Assembly: GCA_020636445.1 (NCBI GenBank)
Contig: JACJXV010000030.1
Span: forward strand, 1 to 46,408
Source of the DNA: Lewinellaceae bacterium
Lineage (GTDB): Bacteria; Bacteroidota; Bacteroidia; Chitinophagales; Saprospiraceae
Direction: 5' to 3'
Length of the DNA stretch: 46,408 nt
The notes below the pieces were generated by a model. It ran no database searches and was not told where the DNA came from. It worked only from the letters and a program-made list of their open reading frames with translations. A program made the position numbers and the translations under genes. Of the stretch, positions 41,796 to 46,408 are shown piece after piece (position 1 is the first letter of the stretch; every line of letters starts with the position of its first letter).

Positions 41796-44450
41796 CTAGG
41801 CCCCCCCCTGACCGGCTGAACGATTTTTGAACCCTATTGATTTTTTATTAAACAGGAAGGAGTTCTTATCCAATTTAAAGGCGGAGACATCATCAAGCGT
41901 CAGCAGGTTAACTGGCGTATGCGCGCGTTCCTCCAGGGAAAGGGCAGCCAGGCGAAGGTTCTGGTTCTTGATGGCCTCATTGACCAGGTTGCGTACCGAC
42001 CGCGCGTTACCGAAATATTTATCGCGGTACTCATACATAAATGCCAGGTAGTCCTTCAAATGCTGTTCGGCTTCGGGAGTAGGCAACAAGCCCTTCTCTT
42101 CCAGCATCAGCAGAGCAATTTGGGCCAACTCTTCGGGGGAGTAATCTTCAAAGCGCAATACCTTGTCGAAGCGACTGCTTAATCCTGGGTTAGCCTTGAG
42201 AAAGACTTCCATATTGTCGATATAGCCGGCAACAAAAACAAAGAATTGTCCCCGGTGATCTTCCATCCGTTTGAGGAGCGTCTGGATAGCTTCGTCTCCA
42301 AAATCACCATGAGCACCCCCCGTTTTGGAAGTCAGAGCATAAGCTTCATCGATGAATAAGACTCCGCCAAGGGATTCTTCAATTTTCTCGTTAGTTTTAA
42401 TGGCGGTCTGCCCAACGTATCCAGCAACCAAACCCTGCCGATCTGTTTCAACCATATGGCCTCGTTCCAGCATACCCAGCGATTTGTATATTTTCGTGAG
42501 TATGCGGGCCACTGTCGTCTTACCCGTTCCGGGGTTACCAATAAATACCGTATGGAGGAAAAAACTATTGAGAACATCCTTTTCGGTCTCCCGGTAAAAA
42601 CGAACCAGGCGGACCAACTCATTAATTTGCGCTTTGATTTTATCCATCCCGATAAGCCGGTTGAGTTCAATCAAAGACTCGTGGAGAAGAGCTTCATCCA
42701 CCGGGATGGCTGGTAATTCGCGCTGGGTGCGCAGATCGATCCGATTGACATCAACCAGGGTTATTGTTTCCAGGGCTTCTTTTTCTGAAGCTCGGGGGTT
42801 CTCCTGGCTCATAATTCGCAACCCCAGATTCACTTTTCCTTTCTCAATCAGATCATACACAAAGCGGGCATTACCAAAGGTACGATCACGCGTACGGAAT
42901 GCATTGACGATAATTTCATCAATCCGCACTTTCGCCTCCGGAGTAACCTTTACCAGCTTTTGCTGCGCAGCAAAATCCGCGATCAGCGATAATTCCTGAG
43001 GCAGGTAATCTGAAAACTCAAAATAGAGTTTGAACCGCGATTTCAACCCTGGATTAGAATCGAGGAACTGGTGCATCTCTTTAGGATAGCCGGCAACAAT
43101 AACCGCCAGATCACCCGGGCCATTCGACAACTCCTTAACCAAAATTTCGATCACCTCACGGCCAAAGTCTTTGGTATCATCACTGGAACGGGCCAGCGCG
43201 TAGGCCTCATCGATGAAAAGAACGCCTCCACGGGCTTTCTCGATGGCCTCCTTAACCTTCGGGGCTGTCTGGCCGATGTATTCACCAACCAGGTCCACCC
43301 GGTCTACTTCATGTACATGCCCTTTGGTAAGCAGGCCCATCTTCTTATAGAGCATGCCCATCATTCCGGCTACCGTCGTTTTCCCGGTCCCAGGATTCCC
43401 AATAAATACCGAGTGAACATTGATGCGTTCCTGTTCGTCGAAGCCTTTATCTTTGCGCAGCTGAAGGAATTTAATGTAGTTGGCATGGTCGCGCACCTGC
43501 TGTTTGATATCACTGAGGCCAATCAGGGCATCGAGTTGCGCCATAACATCATCAAATGTTTTGCGATCTTCTTCGGGCTGATTCAACACTACCGGCCGGT
43601 CGCGATGCGGTAACCATACCGAATTGATCCCTTCCTCAAATTCTTCGTCGACCTCAAAGGGAACCACGGCGAGCAGGCGATCCATAAAGACAACTTCCGC
43701 AGTATAGCGATCCATTCGCCAGGACCCCTTGACGTTGGACCCCCAGCCTGCCGTAATCTTGATCAGCTCGTCCTTTTTTTCAACGCGGTGCAGGCGGATG
43801 ACCTGCCCCTTTAATTCGCGGGCATCGTTGTAAAACTTAACGAATAACTCGCATTGCCAGGGTTTGAGCTGATAGAGATTATGCATCAGTATCTCCAAAT
43901 AGATGTAGCGGGTTTCTTCATTATGAAAAACCTTGTAGTAAAGGCGTTCATCTTCCGTTACATCATCATAGGGGCCTTCGTAGAGGCGTAGCGACTGGAT
44001 TTCGAAGTAGGGATTATCCACGGGGGGACCAGTCCGGTCAACGTCTTCGACGTAGAAATACTTGGTACCCACCTTCTCGCCCTCAATATAAACCTCCCAA
44101 TAATAGGTTCCTTTTTTCCAAAAAGCACCTTCCGTCTTGTTGCCCCACCCCTCCCGGATGTAAACGACATTGTCGTACTTACTAACTTTTTTATGCAGAG
44201 GCAGGTCACAAATTTCCTTCCGGCCTTTCTTAAGCGAAAAACATTTCAACTGAACGTTTATCTCCCAATCATCGATATCAAAATACTTGTTATAAAAAGC
44301 TAACTCAGCATAAATATAGGACGTATCAAACCGATCGAAGACCTGGCGATATTTCTTTTTATTATCGGCCAGCCATTCTGTAGATGCATAAACCCGCAGT
44401 TCTTTGAACTTATATTTCTTAAACCCTTCTTGTTGATATTCTTCGATCAT
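41796..44450 (-). CDS. Tandem AAA+ ATPase, CbbX/SpoVK type, with duplicated N-terminal domain
   Basis: The protein has 884 residues and no signal peptide. Two beta-rich N-terminal domains of about 115 residues (about 20-135 and 150-268) share YIYxE, Val-x-Lys-x-Asp and GWGNKTEGAFW/GWGSNVKGSW, so they are an internal duplication. Two AAA+ modules follow. The first has Walker A GNPGTGKT (351-358), Walker B GGVLFIDEAYAL (408-419), Arg-finger region NPGLKSRF and sensor-2 FGNARFVYDL. The second has the same motifs at 638-645, 695-706, NPGLSSRF and FGNARSVRNL. Both sites look active. CbbX/SpoVK/EccA-type ATPases form hexamers that remodel a protein partner, as rubisco activase or in type VII secretion. 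The target here is unknown. The Clp-like gene diverges from it 312 bp away. Confidence 0.88.
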   Translation of the reverse strand: MIEEYQQEGFKKYKFKELRVYASTEWLADNKKKYRQVFDRFDTSYIYAELAFYNKYFDIDDWEINVQLKCFSLKKGRKEICDLPLHKKVSKYDNVVYIREGWGNKTEGAFWKKGTYYWEVYIEGEKVGTKYFYVEDVDRTGPPVDNPYFEIQSLRLYEGPYDDVTEDERLYYKVFHNEETRYIYLEILMHNLYQLKPWQCELFVKFYNDARELKGQVIRLHRVEKKDELIKITAGWGSNVKGSWRMDRYTAEVVFMDRLLAVVPFEVDEEFEEGINSVWLPHRDRPVVLNQPEEDRKTFDDVMAQLDALIGLSDIKQQVRDHANYIKFLQLRKDKGFDEQERINVHSVFIGNPGTGKTTVAGMMGMLYKKMGLLTKGHVHEVDRVDLVGEYIGQTAPKVKEAIEKARGGVLFIDEAYALARSSDDTKDFGREVIEILVKELSNGPGDLAVIVAGYPKEMHQFLDSNPGLKSRFKLYFEFSDYLPQELSLIADFAAQQKLVKVTPEAKVRIDEIIVNAFRTRDRTFGNARFVYDLIEKGKVNLGLRIMSQENPRASEKEALETITLVDVNRIDLRTQRELPAIPVDEALLHESLIELNRLIGMDKIKAQINELVRLVRFYRETEKDVLNSFFLHTVFIGNPGTGKTTVARILTKIYKSLGMLERGHMVETDRQGLVAGYVGQTAIKTNEKIEESLGGVLFIDEAYALTSKTGGAHGDFGDEAIQTLLKRMEDHRGQFFVFVAGYIDNMEVFLKANPGLSSRFDKVLRFEDYSPEELAQIALLMLEEKGLLPTPEAEQHLKDYLAFMYEYRDKYFGNARSVRNLVNEAIKNQNLRLAALSLEERAHTPVNLLTLDDVSAFKLDKNSFLFNKKSIGFKNRSAGQGGA

Positions 44451-44762
44451 CGCCCGTCTATTTCCTATTCATGTTTTCGTAGATACTAATATGGCATTTT
44501 TTGGGAAGAAAGTAAATTGGAGACCTTAAAAAGAAGGTTCTTTGACAAATCCTGTGATTTAGAGTCAAGGCGAAAAGAAAATCAATGTTTCCTTGCTCCT
44601 CCGCTAAAGCTACGGCGGCACGCGGATGGTCACTTTTGCTTTCCTTTTCGCCTTGACCACGAAATTTGTCAAAGAAGGAAAAAGAAAAAACCAGCCTCCC
44701 GATTTGGAAATTTGGCAATTGACGGGTAAGGTCTTAAATTCAGGCTGCGGAAAAAATAAGGC
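44451..44762. other. Divergent gap of 312 bp between two AAA+ genes
   Basis: There is no credible gene. Most of the gap is an imperfect inverted repeat (44538-44676) with a GC-rich centre; the remainder (44451-44537, 44677-44762) is AT-rich and presumably holds the two promoters. Confidence 0.5.
44538..44676. repeat. Long imperfect inverted repeat
   Basis: ttctttgacaaat (44538-44550) pairs with atttgtcaaagaa (44664-44676), and gtcaaggcgaaaag (44564-44577) with cttttcgccttgac (44644-44657); both pairs are perfect. The arms are separated by unequal bulges (13 and 6 nt). The 66-nt centre contains ccgctaaagctacggcgg, a smaller palindrome of the CCGCC type found at 5.7 and 41.7 kb. It could be a miniature mobile or regulatory element. 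Confidence 0.65.
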
Positions 44763-46408
44763 ATGGTACAGCAGGAATGGAAAATCCCAGTTTTGGTGGA
44801 GCATATTGTCTGGGACGAAAAGCCTCAGTTCAACCTGCGCCCCTTATTTGTGCCGTATCCGGTGGTAGTCCAACCACGCTACCAGGACGCCGTATTGTTA
44901 TTCCAGCGCGACATTCGGCGCCAGTTGCTAAACTGGCAGGTCAATCGCGACAACCTGGATGATCTGTTGTGGTACCTGTTTAACCCACAACGGGAAGAAA
45001 AAACGATCCACTATTATTTTCAGCAGGGCAGCATTCACCAGAAAATAACCTATCTGGCCATCTTTTTTCAGGTTCGTAATCTACCGGTGGTGCTATTACC
45101 GGCCATGGACAATACGCTGTTATTGTTGCCCGCTGACGAAAAGCAATGGGAGCCGTATATCCACCAGCAGGTGCATCAATACCTGTGGGGGTTAATGCAG
45201 CAGGAAGGCAATGATTTTTCCTGGGGACGCTGGGAAGCACGGCGGAAGGATTTCATTACCGAAATACCCATTAAGGTAGACTTGGAATTCTCACCCAACC
45301 GATTCCAGGAAGAAGAGGTACCGAACTGGCTAAGCCAGCTGCTTGCCCCCCAGCGCTTTGAGGGGCAAGCGGAATTGTACAAAGTAGGCACTCATCTCAA
45401 TGAACGTTACCCGCATCAGTTACAGCGGGCTTTTCTCAGGGAAGAATGGGTAGAGAAAATCCATCACCTGATATTTCGGGCTACCCCAGTTCCCTTAGTT
45501 CTGGTAGGTGAAGAGGGCGTCGGGCGCCATACGCTGCTGGAGGAAGCGCTCTATCGTTATCTTGAGCCGTTGGCTGGCGATGAAGAAGAAACTCCCAGCA
45601 GTGTTTGGCTCGTTGATCCGGCGCGGATCATTGCCGGCATGAGTGTTGTTGGATATTGGGAAAAACGACTGGAGGCAATTATTGCCTATCTGCGTAAGAC
45701 CTCCCACAAGCAGGTACTAGCCCATAAAATGGTCGTGGACAACCCGGTAGCTCTTTTGCGGATCGGGCGTTCAGCCAGCGGCAAAATGACCCTTAGTGAC
45801 GCCATCAAACCCTACCTGGAAAAGCGCCAACTACCCCTGATTCTCCTTGCAACCCCCAGTGAATGGGATCTCATGCAGGAACAAGACCGGAGTTTTTGCG
45901 ATTTGTTCCAGGTAGTTCGGATTCCGGAACCTGATCCAACTACTGCGGTACGCATTGTTCTGGAGGAACGCAAGCAGTTGGAAACCAAACAAGGGGTTAC
46001 TATTGATATTTCAGCGATCAGTCAATTGTTCTTTATTCACCGGAACTATCTCCAAAAACAGGCCCTTCCTGGCTCGGTTATCCGTTTGTTGCAGCAACTT
46101 TGTAGTAAACACCGTTCCGGGAAGATTGATGCCCTGGTGGTCCGCGATTCTTTCTCGCTAAGCAGCAGCCTTCAGGAACATATTTTCGATCCTAACTACC
46201 TCTTTGAAGAGGATGAGGCTTACCAATACTTAACCCGTTATATCGTAGGCCAGGAGGAAGCCGTGCGAGCGCTGGCTGATGTAGTCAACCTCTATAAAGC
46301 ACGCCTGCAGAACCCCACCCGTCCTATCAGTTCCCTGTTATTCATAGGGCCTACCGGTGTGGGAAAAACCCAAGCGGCAAAAGTATTGGCCACCTATTTA
46401 TTAGGACA
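44763..46408 (+). CDS. Clp-like AAA+ protein with new N-terminus and degenerate first ATPase module (3' end outside the window)
   Basis: ATG 44763 opens a frame that runs uninterrupted to the window end (548 residues seen). Residues 1-240 do not resemble a Clp N-domain and are unknown. From about 240 a ClpA/ClpB D1 module is recognisable: VWLVDPARIIAGM, YWEKRLEAIIAYL, AIKPYLEKRQLPLILLATPS, DLFQVVRIPEPDPTTAVRIV and LPGSVIRLL. Its nucleotide sites are broken: Walker A reads GEEGVGRHT (Lys to Arg, Ser/Thr to His) and Walker B VVDN (Asp-Asn for Asp-Glu). D2 begins YIVGQEEAVRALADVV and has an intact Walker A GPTGVGKT at 529-536. No long M-domain lies between D1 and D2. It is probably a cytoplasmic unfoldase powered by D2. 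It is divergent from the other AAA+ gene. Confidence 0.82.
   Translation, partial: MVQQEWKIPVLVEHIVWDEKPQFNLRPLFVPYPVVVQPRYQDAVLLFQRDIRRQLLNWQVNRDNLDDLLWYLFNPQREEKTIHYYFQQGSIHQKITYLAIFFQVRNLPVVLLPAMDNTLLLLPADEKQWEPYIHQQVHQYLWGLMQQEGNDFSWGRWEARRKDFITEIPIKVDLEFSPNRFQEEEVPNWLSQLLAPQRFEGQAELYKVGTHLNERYPHQLQRAFLREEWVEKIHHLIFRATPVPLVLVGEEGVGRHTLLEEALYRYLEPLAGDEEETPSSVWLVDPARIIAGMSVVGYWEKRLEAIIAYLRKTSHKQVLAHKMVVDNPVALLRIGRSASGKMTLSDAIKPYLEKRQLPLILLATPSEWDLMQEQDRSFCDLFQVVRIPEPDPTTAVRIVLEERKQLETKQGVTIDISAISQLFFIHRNYLQKQALPGSVIRLLQQLCSKHRSGKIDALVVRDSFSLSSSLQEHIFDPNYLFEEDEAYQYLTRYIVGQEEAVRALADVVNLYKARLQNPTRPISSLLFIGPTGVGKTQAAKVLATYLLG

Noticed and set aside
44458..44868. Several overlapping short frames around the inverted repeat near 44.6 kb
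   Set aside because: They read through the palindrome on both strands and give similar peptides because of the inverted repeat; the real gene from 44763 is in another frame.

Overview
The window looks like chromosomal DNA of a Bacteroidota bacterium, most likely a free-living Saprospiraceae-type organism. This is an inference from gene content: a SusC/SusD/SusE starch locus with a membrane-bound propeller/HTH regulator, a GLPGLI protein, CarboxypepD_reg-type TonB receptors, DUF1761, DUF547, DUF721, a long helical protein of a type I associate with Saprospiraceae, and a promoter of the Bacteroidota TTTG/TAnnTTTG type. Shine-Dalgarno sequences are weak. I see no rRNA, tRNA, CRISPR array, insertion sequence or prophage.

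Layout. 1-9 kb: tail of an APC permease, an aldo/keto reductase fused to a RidA-like domain, a class V aminotransferase, a GH97 glycosidase, an MltF-like lipoprotein transglycosylase and a long helical protein. 9.3-14.3 kb: a same-strand run of a Cys-containing unknown protein, two related small secreted proteins, a GLPGLI protein and an 888-residue outer-membrane receptor. 14.3-16 kb: an esterase and a DUF547 protein. 16-27.5 kb: an alpha-glucan utilisation locus on the minus strand, read in the order regulator, SusC, SusD, SusE, GH13 amylase. 28-33 kb: housekeeping genes (MBL hydrolase, ribH, a TPR protein, pdhA, recF). 33-38.3 kb: a small membrane protein, a TonB receptor, DUF1761, a Tat-exported Ntn asparaginase and DUF721. 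38.7-46.4 kb: a subtilase, a methyltransferase and two divergent AAA+ genes, a tandem CbbX/SpoVK-like ATPase and a Clp-like protein cut by the window end.

How the genes work together. The Sus locus is a complete sense-bind-import-cleave unit, and its SusD is unusual: a tandem SusE/SusF-type starch-binding module is inserted into the middle of the SusD fold. The GH97 enzyme upstream has the residue pattern of retaining GH97 enzymes rather than of SusB, so it should not be assumed to be the starch alpha-glucosidase. The 9.6-14.3 kb run pairs two predicted disulfide-closed beta-hairpin proteins with a GLPGLI/receptor pair and may be a small undescribed cell-surface system. The divergent AAA+ pair is the other candidate: one partner has a duplicated N-terminal domain, the other a degenerate first ATPase site and a new N-terminus.

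The largest intergenic gaps carry unusual repeats with exact short periods: heptamers of the types GCAGTNN, GNGTGAR and GTTACTS, decamers NNCACMGATK, and GTTTAT doublets spaced 9 nt. They favour gaps between convergent genes. A composite palindromic element occurs twice, in opposite orientation, near 5.7 and 41.7 kb.
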